The translations under genes were made by a program, and so were the position numbers. The notes beneath the pieces are model-generated. The model worked only from the letters and a program-made list of their open reading frames with translations, was not told the origin of the DNA and did not search any database. Positions 50,578 through 61,553 of a stretch of DNA of 64,000 nucleotides are shown piece after piece. Source of the stretch: Ascidia mentula (taxonomy: Eukaryota > Chordata > Ascidiacea > Phlebobranchia > Ascidiidae); contig OX387198.1 of NCBI GenBank assembly GCA_947561715.1, positions 5,828,001 through 5,892,000 of the forward strand. The letters run 5' to 3'. Every line of letters starts with the position of its first letter. Position 1 is the stretch's first letter.

Positions 50578-52055
50578 GTCTGTCTAATGCTAACATGTGA
50601 CTGTACTATAACAGAAAAGATTACAACAACATACCAAAAATATATAGGCTACTACTTGTATGTGTGCATAGGCTGCCATCCATAACCGTGATGTTGACAA
50701 AAATAATGGTGTATAAAACAACTGCTGACAATACTTTACAACGCCATAAGTTGTGGATTTTGCTAACAATTTTCTTTATCTATCAATACACAAACAATAG
50801 CAGTTTCTCAAGCTATGAGGCTATATACTGACTATAGGCTACACATTCCATAGGAAAAGGACTATAACTCGGTTTCACTTTGAAACAGTCAGCAGTTCAC
50901 CAACAATGCTTCCATTATTCGCGAGGGTTCCGCCTATTGGCTTGGTCACGTAGGCACGTCCGTAACTACCGCGAGTGCGTAATTTGCGGTCTGTTAGAAA
51001 AACTCTATAAAAGAGTCGGGCTGTTTCGAGCGCTCTTCCAGCTTCTACACATCCAGGGCTTGGGACTGGTTGAGACGAAATTGCTTTAGCTTTTGGATTT
51101 TTGCTGTAGCATTAAGTTTTTGCGCCAGACCTACGCGTTTCAAGAAGATTTCTCATCCAGCAGACAAAACAGATCCGAAACGTAATTCGAAGGTAAAATT
51201 TGCATGAAACTAGTTGCATTAAAGATCGTGCGGTCTACGTGTTTTGTTGCTAATTCTTTTCTTATTTGTTTATTAATTATTTTTAATAAACCCTTTTGGC
51301 CCCCACCAAAATTGCGTTACGTGCTGACTATGTGTCACAGAGCTTACATAAGATTTACTATTTTTAATTTGTGTCATACAAACACAAATCACGTAAATTT
51401 AGTTAATCCATTTACTTCTAATCATAGGGATAAGTTCGTTTTAGGCTATCCTAGTTGTTCAGATGTGTGAAGGCTTTGCAATATTTGGGTTACTAATGAT
51501 CGCAACCTGTAGGTATGCGTTAATAGCATTATTTGTGCTTTGCTAAATTTTTATAATAACCTTTCTCCAAGTTGAAAATGTTTAAGTGCTGTTAAATAAT
51601 GTAAATGTGTAGGGCTATCCCAATATCTAAAACACGCTTTTCTATATGAGGGGGTGTGCGAGTGATACCTGATTACCTATTAACTAGTCTTACCACGTGC
51701 GTTTGTGTGTCGTGACCGAAAACGCCTCTTTCACTGGGTTTTGTAACCATAAAGTTCCACATTTTCAAGAGATTTCCTTAATATACTAACAGAACTGTAA
51801 ATAAAGCAAGTCAATACATAACTTTGTTGCAGAGAATTTTTTTCCAGTTAAGCTCACTTCAACAAGCTGCAATTTTTTTTTTACTTCTTGTGTTGCCATG
51901 GAAATAGTTCTCCTTGAATTGTAACTCTGTTTCATTGTGAACTATTCAGGAAATAGATGCACACAATAATCACGCCAGTTTATTATTATGGAAAGTGTTA
52001 GACCAAATAAAAGTTTCTGTTTCGGACTTGCAAAAAAATTAAAAGCCTTCACATG
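50578..52055. other. Intergenic between the two COX8-like genes
   Basis: About 1.5 kb, AT-rich. It contains the promoter of copy 1 and the 3' end of copy 2 (AATAAA on the minus strand at 51984-51979). No coding exon recognised. Confidence 0.5.
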
Positions 52056-52791
52056 TTACTCAGCAGGTCTGTACTTTTGCCAAGCTTTCACCATGTATAT
52101 TGCAGGTCCAAAGGTAAACACAGCGAAAGTGGTGAAGCCAATCACAAGATCCTGTACAAAAATTGATCATACCAATTAAAAACAGACACGAAGTTCAGCC
52201 AACTACAATTTCTTTTATCCGTAAGTCAAATTTGCAAATTTATATATTTCAAAATTGTTCCCTTGTGCAAATTTACAAATTGCCAAAACTTCAGCAGTAA
52301 TTGAACAAATATGGATTTGAGGTTTATTTGTATGCAATTATTTGCAAACATGCTAACTTTAAATTGGCTGACAGTGTAAGCAAAACACAATCAACCTCAT
52401 CAAAATAATAAATCATTTTAAAGATGAAATGTACTTTGGAACTGCAATTACATTGAATACCAAGTACTGTGGTATTCAGTGTAAATCACATCATCCAACT
52501 GTCTCATTGTAATAAGATACACAGCATGCATATACTTTCTAATCTCAAACTATCATGTGGCAAAGCAGCCTACCATTACAGTAACCCCCAACATTACAAA
52601 ATACCGCCTTGTAGGGCTTTAATATAACACTACTATCAAAATGAAATCGCTACACTTACTGTGACAGAGAATGGATTCACTGAGTCAGAGATATGTGTTG
52701 CACCAACTTTAAATCTTGGACTGTCTGGACGAGTAACTTTTGTTCGTCGTGAAACATGAGAGACTGCTTGTCTTGCCAGTAGTCTCAACAT
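52056..52791 (-). CDS. COX8-like mitochondrial inner-membrane protein 2
   Basis: Two exons on the minus strand, 52791-52660 (44 codons) and 52151-52056 (31 codons plus stop), 75 residues; both are short and easily missed. The N-terminus is an amphipathic basic presequence (MLRLLARQAVSHVSRRTKV). The single span LVIGFTTFAVFTFGPAIYMV and tail WQKYRPAE align residue for residue with copy 1 (IGF-T--A-F-FGPA-Y, then W-KYRP). The intron sits at the same place and phase, just before the Asp that opens the span. Outside exon 2 the two proteins share almost nothing, so the duplication is old. The start codon faces GPN1 at 671 bp. Confidence 0.62.
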
Positions 52792-53462
52792 CGTGGACTT
52801 TGATAATTGTCAAAATGAAAGCTTTGGTAAAAAACACGTATGATTACACCGGAATATCGAACTTCTATGTTGTAAAAAAACTTACTTTTTGTTCACGACC
52901 TTCACAAATTACATCCAAAATTTTTCACTTATCTCGATGCGCTTTATTCGCTGTAACGATTAACAAATTGGAAATAAAATAATGAAATAAGTAAGCATGG
53001 AAGTTAATATTTTCTTTCCAAAAAAAAACGAAAATTGTTTACTGCATTTTTCGTCGTGAAAGGCTAAAATGAAAGTATGGCTATGTGCTGCTTCAAAATA
53101 GTGAAAGAAAACATATTAAAAACAAGATTATCGTATACTCAAAAAGAGTAATTTAAACACCTTCATACACTAACATGTTTTTATTAGAGATATGTAAAAC
53201 AGCAACAAAAGTCTATTATAATGACAACACGTATGGTATATTTTGTAGGTTTTGATGATGACGTCAAATCCCAGCAACTGACTGAAGCGCGTCAATTTTC
53301 ACGTGTTGCTGCAACGACAAAAAGAAAAAAACAATCACCCTTTTTCCTGAAATGACTGAAGTGGTCAATCTATATTCATGCAAGAGTTTTTGAGCAAACT
53401 TCTTCAAGTAACTTTATTGTCAGCCATTCTCTACATACAATTGCCTAAAGCAAGTGTTTGAC
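52792..53462. promoter_or_regulatory. Divergent promoter of COX8-like 2 and GPN1
   Basis: 671 bp between opposed start codons. A TGATGATGACGTCAAATCCC stretch near 53251-53270 contains TGACGTCA, a perfect CRE/ATF site, about 200 bp before the GPN1 ATG. No exon seen. Confidence 0.45.
53259..53266. promoter_or_regulatory. CRE/ATF palindrome TGACGTCA
   Basis: The full 8-bp CRE lies between the divergent COX8-like 2 and GPN1 genes. Such sites are frequent in promoters of housekeeping genes. The role is inferred from motif and position. Confidence 0.4.
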
Positions 53463-55610
53463 ATGGCCGAAGCGTCCAGTTCGAAGGGCGATGGAGTACC
53501 ACCACCTCTGGGTCAACCGACAGTTATGATTGTCCTGGGGATGGCTGGATCGGGGAAAACCACCTTAGTGCAGGTAACTGCTAGTCAATAAGCACTACAT
53601 GTGTAATAAAATTGAAAAAATGTGCATGTTTTTTTGTTTCATGTACTATTTTGTTATATTACAGAGACTCACAGCCCATCTACATACAAAGCAGTTGCCT
53701 CCATATGTGATCAACCTTGATCCAGCAGTCAGTGAACTTCCTTTCCCAGTAAACATTGACATTCAGGACACAGTGAAATACAAGGAGGTTATGAAACAGT
53801 ATGGTTTAGGACCCAATGGTGGGATAATGACTTCCCTCAATTTGTTTGCTACTAAATTTGACCAGGTGGGCAGAAAAATTATACAAAGTTATAAGGTTTT
53901 TGCCATTTTTATGTCTCTTCATTGGTTTGCAGGTTATGTCTCTGTTACAAAAACGATCTGGTGAAGTAAAGAATATAATTATTGATACCCCAGGACAAAT
54001 AGAGGTGTTTACATGGTCAGCGTCTGGGGCTATCATAACCGAAACCCTAGTAAGAATAGCTTCATATTTTTCAATGCTTCAAATATATATGATGTGTTTA
54101 TCTCACCTTTTTAGTTATAAAATTGTAATAAAGGACATTACCTTTGTTTCAGCTCTCATTTTTTTATGAAAATATCCTTAAGCTGTGGCATCTGATAGTT
54201 CTATTGTACATACAATTTACTGTAGATGTCAAATTTTTTTAAGATACTGAGTTGCACTTTCTTTGTATCCATTAACCAATTAAAAAAAACAATATGTTTT
54301 TAGGCATCCACATTCCCCACAGTTGTTGTTTATGTGATGGACACAGCTAGAAGTACAAATCCTGTTACTTTCATGTCCAACATGCTCTATGCCTGCAGTA
54401 TATTATACAAGACCAAGTTGCCCTTTATAGTGGTCATGAACAAGGTAAGTGACCTGCATTAAAAAGCTCAACTTTATTTTGTAGAGACTAATTAGTGAAT
54501 TTTGTTTTGTAGACTGACATAGTAGACCACAGCTTTGCTGTTGAGTGGACTACAGATTTCACTGCTTTTCAAGATGCTTTAAATGCAGATACAAGCTATA
54601 TGTCAAACTTATCCCGTTCCATGAGTCTTGTGTTAGATGAATTTTACAACACACTTAAGGTACTACTTGTAACTTAGACAACTTTTATCGTATTGAACCT
54701 GTGGTTTTTGTGTGTAATCTCCATGTGACTTGGTATAACTGCATAGCTTGTTGGATTTTCTGCTGTTACTGGAGCTGGAACTGATGATCTTTTGCAAGCC
54801 GTCGAAGAAGCCAGAGAAGAATATGTGAAGTAAGAAAATAAACACATCTCATTTGGTTTCATTAGTTTCTTTTTAATTGTTGATGGGTTTTATGTTCCAT
54901 GAATATTTTTTTGTACTAAAGTAGCCATAAATAAATTGAGTTTTATCTTTTGTGCACAGTGAATACAAACCAGAGTATGACAAGTTAAGAGCGAGACGGT
55001 TGAAAGAGTTAAGAAAGAAAGAAAGTGGAAAACTACCCACCGATGCAGGTATACTCTTTTACCAAATTATTTTTCTCTTGCATTTGTGACTGTTAGCAAA
55101 ATTATATGCGATCTTAATACACAAAACTTACCTCCAGGATGAATAAAATAATCCGACGAAACAGAATTTGTGTCATTGTTATCAATAAGCTGCAGTGAAA
55201 ACTAGCTCTAAAGTGACAAAGACCCACATTTAGTGCAATAAATTAGTTAGGATCCGGCAGCATTATTTGTGCAATATGAATGGTTTCTGTTTTGCAGAGT
55301 TGGTCGCAGAACCAGGGATAATTGTAACACGAGGAGTAGACCTTGGTGATGATGATGATACTTCTGACAGTTCTGACGGGGGCGAAGGTTAGTGTATGAT
55401 AGGATGCTATTCCTTCTAATTTACAAAGAGATATTACAAATGGACAACCACAAATTTACAATCGTTTGCATGTAAACTAACCTCATATTGAGTTGACAAA
55501 CAAAGGCCCTTTTTTAAAACAAAATAAACATTTTTTAAACAGAAGAAGAAGACGAAGAGTCCTTTCAAAGGTTTCTGGATGCAAAAAAATCTTCTGTGTC
55601 CAAAACCTGA
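53463..55610 (+). CDS. GPN1: GPN1 (GPN-loop GTPase 1)
   Basis: Cytosolic GTPase that, with GPN3, is needed for assembly and nuclear import of RNA polymerase II. Nine exons: 53463-53573, 53665-53865, 53933-54049, 54304-54444, 54513-54659, 54747-54829, 54960-55048, 55298-55387 and 55543-55610; 348 residues against about 374 in human. Visible motifs: Walker [10 protein letters not shown] (26-34), the family-defining Gly-Pro-Asn loop in YGLGPNGG (86-88), switch DTPGQ (122-126), base-recognition NKTD (189-192) and SAVTGAG (G5). The C-terminus is acidic (DLGDDDD, then EEEEDEES) and ends [16 protein letters not shown]. All introns are GT-AG and short. A partial duplicate of exons 4-9 lies at 61554-63455. 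Confidence 0.95.
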
Positions 55611-57563
55611 ATCGCATCTGGTTTTCACATCGCGCAACAAAAAGTTGCTGAAAGGTGGAGCTAGAGATCAACTCTAACGTTGTGAGGGGCGGATTGTGGG
55701 CGTGTTTGCTTCGAAATCAGCAAAACAACGTATTGTTGTTTAATGTTGATTACATTGGTTCTACTGCAACGCTGTCGTTTTTTATGTAATAAAATTCGGT
55801 TTCGATGTTTTTGTTTCATAGAGAAGGTAATGGTTATTGTCATCACAACAATGGCGTTTGTCCGTGTCAACTGTATTAAGTTGAAGCCTTGTCTGTTGCA
55901 AACACATGTCTGTTGTGTTGGACTGTCTGTATCGCCGCTAGGGATTGCCGCACGCAAAGAAAGGCGGCAAACAAGTCTGAGCTCCCGGGTTACAGCTCCG
56001 GTTGAGCAGTCATGTTTATTTTAGGACGTATATGGGTATTAGATTGGAGAAATCCTGTGTTCAAGGCCCTCGGCTGTAATGCATCTAGCGACTGTTCCGC
56101 TTGTTTCCCAATGACCGTTGATGGGTCTTGTGACTTACATAGGGACCTAAAATTCTACAAAGTTGAAAAAGAAAAATTTGCTCCTGGATGAGACAGTACA
56201 GAGCATGGACATGTTGGGCCTCCTGGAAGATCATATGACCAACAGAGGAGTATACCCAGCCCTTGGGGAAGGGCTTTGCCACTTTTTCAGCAACTAAATT
56301 TGATGCCATCGTATAGAGAAGAGTGGGAACTTACAAAAAAATGCAAATGAGTGGGTAGTTGAACGATTCATTTTTCTGCAAAATCCAGTTCCATTTTTTG
56401 TTGCTCTTTTAACCCAAATACTGAGTAACCAGGGGGGCAAATAGCCCTAGGGGGATGGCTAAATCAATTTTTTCGGAGACTAATTTCGATCAAACTTTAT
56501 AGATATGGAATGGATCTTTCATAAAATCACAAATAATTGGACAATTAAACGATTCATTTTTCCTCAAACACAGCCTGATTTTTTTGCTCCATTTTCAACA
56601 TAATTTTCAGCAGCACCCACCAGCAAGTTACTACCTAATTGGAATAGCCCAAAACCCCACTAAAACTGCCCCAAACACCCTAAAATTCGCCATGACAACA
56701 GCACGCACATGTGCGCTCATTCAAACGTAAATTTAACTTAATTGCGTCACTGCTTTGCTTGGTGATGCATGACTTTGCATTGTGACACAGGTTTACACGG
56801 TGGGCATTTCCCAGCACCAAAACCAATTTTCATAGAAATACCAATATGCGTCCTTTAAGTCACGCTTCTGGTTTTCGGTTTCCTCTTGTCGCCACATTAG
56901 TTCCTCTTTTTTAGATTTACGAGTGTTGCAAGGGTTCTTTGTTAACCGCGCTCCGGTAAGAATTCAACGATTGGTGTGTCCCAAACAGTTTGAGAAGCTT
57001 ACATTTAGGTAATTTATTCACTAATTTGAGAAATTTTACCTCGTATACGAAAACACAATGGATTTTTCCTGTGGTAATGTGGTGAAGCGTGGGTTAATAG
57101 TTCACCTTACAACACTGACAATTTACTCCGAAAGCGCCTCGATACTCCGATTTCGCGTCGAAACTAAGGTTTCACCTCCAATTTTGGGCAAGGTACTTAC
57201 CGACCATGTATTGCTTAAGAAAAACTCTCTGTGTCGCAAGACGAAGAACCGACGAACCGTGAAACTCTTCCTTTGTTTTTTTGCTGCCTTTTATTGAAAA
57301 TTGCTACGCAGTTAACAACCAACGACAAATAAGTGACTGATAAAACCGTTTATTAGATGATCGCGTCATGCTTTTATGCCAATCGCATTTTCTCACAGAG
57401 AAAAGGGGAGTAAAGTTGCATATATTCAGTATATTCATCACAGTGAAAAGGCACTCGCTTTGGGTTACCGCCCTATGGGTTTGCATGGGTGGTGCTACCC
57501 GACCAACGTCACGTTATTATACAAGAATAGTCCTTTGTTTTACAGTTCGGCGCACGATCAGCT
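55611..57563. other. GPN1 3' flank to TNF ligand 3' end
   Basis: No gene recognised. 55611-56022 and 56855-57093 are repeated at the right end of the window. Between them sits a terminal-inverted-repeat element. AATAAA on the minus strand at 57354-57349 is a good polyadenylation signal for the TNF ligand. A small frame starting at 57058 (MDFSCGNVVKRG) is conserved in the downstream copy but has no known relatives. Confidence 0.5.
56023..56854. mobile_element. 832-bp terminal-inverted-repeat DNA element
   Basis: The left end AGGACGTATATGGGTATTA and the reverse complement of the right end, AGGACGCATATTGGTATTT, match at 16 of 19 positions. The duplicated copy of this region (near 63866-63871) reads straight through without the element. 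This gives an empty site and fixes the boundaries to within a few bases; the flanks fit a TTTA or TTA target. The interior is noncoding, so it is non-autonomous. The superfamily is not identified. Confidence 0.75.
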
Positions 57564-59384
57564 TCAAGTGACCATGTACATGCCGAAAAATGTGTCGGCG
57601 TCACATTTAGCGACCAGTTTACTGTGGCGACCGGTGTCTGCTTCAACGTACAACTCGTCTCCCTTGTTCAAATGAAGAACCGCCCCTTGGTTCGACACTT
57701 TCGTTCCGTACTTCTCGTCACCCTTTTCGTTTCCCAAATAGTAGCAGCTTTCAAAGACAGTCGTGTCCAAGCTGGTTCCGCCAGGTATGATTTTTATGCT
57801 GTGACGATGAAGACTCGGTGTTTCTAAAAAAACAGCATGTTGCTTGAGGTTTGGTTGAACTAATGAACATATCGTGCAAGACATTTATTAAGATCAGAAT
57901 TTCAGACTTGTCTCACTTTGGGCCTGTGTGGTTAATACACGTGTCGTGGTAAACATAACAAACAAATTGTTCCTTGCTTTCTCGGGTCCCTATCTCCATT
58001 ATCAGTCACTTTTCGTGAGGTATACTTACGGTGTCTCTTGTATTCAAATTTCACTTGGCTGTACAGGTAATAGCGGCCTTCTTTGGACACCCTTATCTTG
58101 CTGTTAGTAAGGTTAAAGTAGCACTTGAACGTTTTATTTTCCCCGTGGTTGTCGTGCTTCCAGTACGTAACCTTTCTTGCACCTGCGCAAAAAATGTGAT
58201 TATGAGGCGAGGAGATTCCCGTAGGTGTATAACCCGTGTCTCGCGTTTGTTGTGATTGAGTCGATGAATCATCGTTAGTATTATTACGATGGAAAGCATG
58301 AATCACCACATGGCAAACATCAGCTAAAAACTTGTAGATAAAGTAACTTAACATGCCTTTGTTTGAATGCACGGTGTGATTTTGTCGCGCCGTGACGTGC
58401 ACTTTAGGTCTTCTCAGTTCAAGAAATTTATCCTTTGCACCGGTTGTGTCGTTTGCCACCAGTCTCTGCATTACTACGAAAACAAAAAAAGACGTAAAGT
58501 CTGACGTGTCATTTGGGAAAATCCCTGGGGCTTTCCCGCTGGGGATCTACCTTTCACTTTTCTGCAACTTTTACGAATACGTTATATTTCTGTGTCCTCT
58601 GATCGTTGTTACTTTGTTCAAAGATATAAATAAAAGAAAAACAAAATGGCATGATTAAGAATGCAAAGTAGCATGATACGTTAAAAAGTTACTGTATCTG
58701 AGTTGATTTTCCAAAGCTTTTCAACATAATCACAAACCTTTGATAGCGTCGAGCTTCTCACTCCACATATCACATCGTCGCATGAGTTTGTGATAGATCT
58801 TTTTCACCACCTAAAATAAACAGTAGACAACATAACACATACGTTCCTTCGCGTACACAAAAACTCTTGATAATTGAAATAAGTGAAAAGTAATTACAAC
58901 AGTCGACATAGTTCCTACTTTTACTTCCTCTCGAGTTAATGATTCTGGATCTGCACTTTGGGCACTTTTTATTTTCGTTTCCTCGTCTTTTTGTAGCACT
59001 TGAAGTGTTTCTGCAAGTTTAAAGTCACTTTCACAGTAAAACGGTAATTAGGATTTGAAGTTTTAGCAACCAAACACATGATATCGATACAAGTATACAG
59101 CTTACCACTCTATTGTAAAGCGTAATTTTCTTGTAAGCTTACATGAAATTTCAAAGGCCTCTAATTGCCCCTAACGATGACATGAAACATGTTTTGAGCG
59201 ATTATTCCTAATGATACGTCAAACAAATTTGGTTTTACCCATTAGTTTTACCCACTATTATAAGGTACTTACCAAGTTTGGAAGACAACGAGCTGATTAC
59301 ATTGAAAATGTGCAGCGTTCCAAACACATAGGCACCTGTGCAAAGCAAAACAGCTATGGTTGGGAATAGCGCAACTTTCTTCAT
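57564..59384 (-). CDS. TNF-superfamily ligand, type II membrane protein
   Basis: Secreted or cell-surface trimeric cytokine family. Six exons on the minus strand: 59384-59273, 59010-58898, 58810-58738, 58473-58357, 58182-58030 and 57823-57564; about 275 residues. The N-terminus is a membrane anchor after a very short cytosolic end (MKKVALFPTIAVLLCTGAYV). A helical, charged stalk follows, then a TNF homology domain from about residue 122: RPKVHVTA (strand A), IRVSKEGRYYLYSQVKFEY, GAVLHLNKGDELYVEA and the terminal DADTFFGMYMVT, all hallmark strands. The exon 2 donor is uncertain among three in-frame GTs. Intron 4 is best read as GC-AG (AAAG|GCATGT); the alternative GT lies 4 nt on. Assignment to a particular TNFSF member is not possible by eye. 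It is head to head with a second TNF-like gene. Confidence 0.83.
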
Positions 59385-59491
59385 GTTTGCTAGAGGCAAC
59401 CTGACGCTCAGTGTACTATCGACCGATTAACAACGGACTGACATTGTCCTGATACATAGGCCTACTGTCAACGCTGAAACCTTTTTCAGCA
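59385..59491. promoter_or_regulatory. 107-bp bidirectional interval between TNF-like genes
   Basis: The start codon of the minus-strand TNF ligand and the candidate start of the plus-strand TNF-like gene are only 107 bp apart. Both transcripts, if real, must share one core promoter region or overlap at their 5' ends. Confidence 0.4.
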
Positions 59492-60482
59492 ATGCGAAAC
59501 AGCGGAACTGCGTTTGTGCGGAACCTATCTCCTCAAGCTTCGAGCTCAAACCGAGTTGTTTCCAGCGAAAGAAGCAGTGATGTAATGGACGTTCCAACGA
59601 AGAAAACCTCTACAGCTGTAGTTTCCTCATTGTATTTATATGTTATTCATTGCACCTCAGTTGCATATATTACCACGATCTTATAAACCATTACCAAACG
59701 TCATAGTAAACAATCACCTGCCTATTTAAAATTGAATAACTTTGAAATCGAATTTAAGGGCTAAGGTTAACCGATCACGATATTGATGCGTTTAGGTGGA
59801 AAAAATCCTTGTACCATGAAATGGATTGATGAAGACGGCGCTGGTACAACGTTTTCCCAGAACATTCAGTATAACAAGCCCGAAAGTCTTGTGACCATTC
59901 CTAAAGGAGCGAAATATAACACATCTCCACACGTCATTTAGATGTAAACAGGATCAAAGCGAAGAGTGAGCTCAATTATCTTACGTTGCATTTTCTGAGA
60001 GAACGCCTGGAATGATTTGAGTTGGGTTAAGTTGTTTGGTTGTGCTGCACTTTTTTCAATTTATGCTAGTAAGCTCATTGGTTACCGGTAACTTAGTAGA
60101 GTAATGGACTAACCCATAATTTCTTCTTCCTCTTGCAGCCTCTTCCGAGGTAGGATGGTGTCAAATACTTAAAATGACTGACAACAACTTTTATAGATAC
60201 GAAATTTCGCAAGAGGTTGTGTTGATTTCGCCTGGCCCAAATAGCAACTATACAACTTTGCTGGAAGCAAGCAAAACGGTGTCAAACTGCCGAAAGGAGA
60301 CGCTGGATTCAAGCGTTGTGCGGGAACTCGACAAAGATGACAAATTACAAGTTTGTTTGGTAAGGGCGTTCATATTTTACCTAAGCAGTCTGAAACGTAT
60401 TTCGACGTGTTTATGGTGTAGTAAGTATGTTTGCAAATATTTGCGTCACTTATTTTTTACGAAACATTTTGTAAAAACGTAA
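59492..60482 (+). pseudogene. Second TNF-like ligand gene, incomplete or degraded
   Basis: Three separate pieces point to a TNF homology domain. (1) 59492-59686 begins MRNSGTAFVRNL and carries a hydrophobic segment (SSLYLYVIHCTSVAYITTIL) suitable for a type II anchor. (2) 59796-59940, after a TTTAG acceptor, encodes MKWIDEDGAGTTFSQNIQYN and LVTIPKGAKY, matching exon 5 of the neighbouring ligand in position and entry phase. (3) 60139-60359, after TCTTGCAG, encodes YRYEISQEVVLISPGPNSNY, TLLEASKTVSNC and RELDKDDKLQV, matching the last TNF exon in phase. Piece 2 runs into a stop with no donor of the right phase. The usual FFG ending was not found after piece 3. It may be a decaying paralog or a gene whose junctions I cannot place. 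Confidence 0.5.
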
Positions 60483-60639
60483 CTATGCACAAACACTAAA
60501 GGTGTGCTTCATTATTTGGCTGCAGTTGTAGAAATGGTTGCAAGCTTCTGACTTGACCGTCAACAGGATCTTTTATTTCAACATGATTTAAAGCTTTGAT
60601 ACGTTTTTATAATTATGTACCAAGTTATGATAACTTGAA

Positions 60640-61330
60640 TAATAAACGTATAAATACTGTATGTGTTTGAGTTTTGTTTCAACCAAATACGATATGTGAT
60701 GACTGCATAGAAAATCCATTTGCAAGGCGTGGGAACGCCGGGAAGAGGAATTCACAGGAATCAAATGAAAACAGGGATATTGTTTCAGAAGTTTCTGTTC
60801 CCGGTATAAACCGATGGTGGCGAAACGTATGACGTCACAGCAAAACCATATTCTCTAGTTAGGGTTACACGTTTGTCCAACAACGACATTTTTTCTTTTT
60901 TATCCCGTTATTTTTTGCGATAGTACTTGCGATATAGGGAAAGTTATCAGACCTGTCGATAAACGCATACTCAGTCGAATAAAACCGATATTTTTATATA
61001 ATACACTTCAACTCATTTGAATTCACATAACACAAAGGTTCATCAATTTATTAAGGGCACAAAATAGTGTACTGGTTTTCAGTGATATCTTTGTTGGCTT
61101 TATTGAAATTACCCAGTTCAATCTTGCACATATTCTAATTGGTAGGAAACTTTAATTTTACACAATCCAGTAACATCCAGCGAACACTGAGCGTCATAGC
61201 AGTGCGTGTCGCAATTGGATTGTTTTGGCAACGATTCGTCGCCTTCCAGCTGCAGATATGGCCTTGCACCTGCGTAATTCGCAATTGTAAGCCTTAGTGT
61301 TTACTTAATATTTACAAAACACATCGATTC
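60640..61330. other. Unassigned AT-rich stretch
   Basis: No gene recognised between the TNF-like remnant (an AATAAA lies at about 60640) and the SGNH-like fragment. No repeat structure seen. Confidence 0.4.
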
Positions 61331-61331
61331 A

Positions 61332-61553
61332 GTGAGGAATGTTCCGTCAGGCATTTACCTAAATCGAGAAAAGTTTTACGTTCTATGGGTTTCTATGAAC
61401 TTCACGTTCATAGAAACTGCGGTTCCAATGCATTTTCTTGCAAAGGATGGTATTCACTTAACAGAGGAAGGTTCAAAACTGTTTCTTTCGCAGGTGGAGG
61501 AAAAAGTTAAAAGAGGCATTGTACGAGTTCCCGAAAAGAACGAGTTCCCGGCT
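61332..61553 (+). pseudogene. SGNH-hydrolase-like fragment (low confidence)
   Basis: The frame encodes FLAKDGIHLTEEGSKLFLSQ. The DGIHLTEEG portion resembles the C-terminal catalytic Asp-x-x-His block of SGNH/GDSL hydrolases, which also occur as passengers in transposons. The fragment is short, lacks the GDS block and ends where the GPN1 duplicate begins. A host gene remnant or an element fragment are both possible. Confidence 0.3.

Noticed and set aside
57368-57675. Plus-strand frame over the TNF ligand last exon
   Set aside because: Antisense shadow of the TNF coding exon and 3' UTR with no family match.
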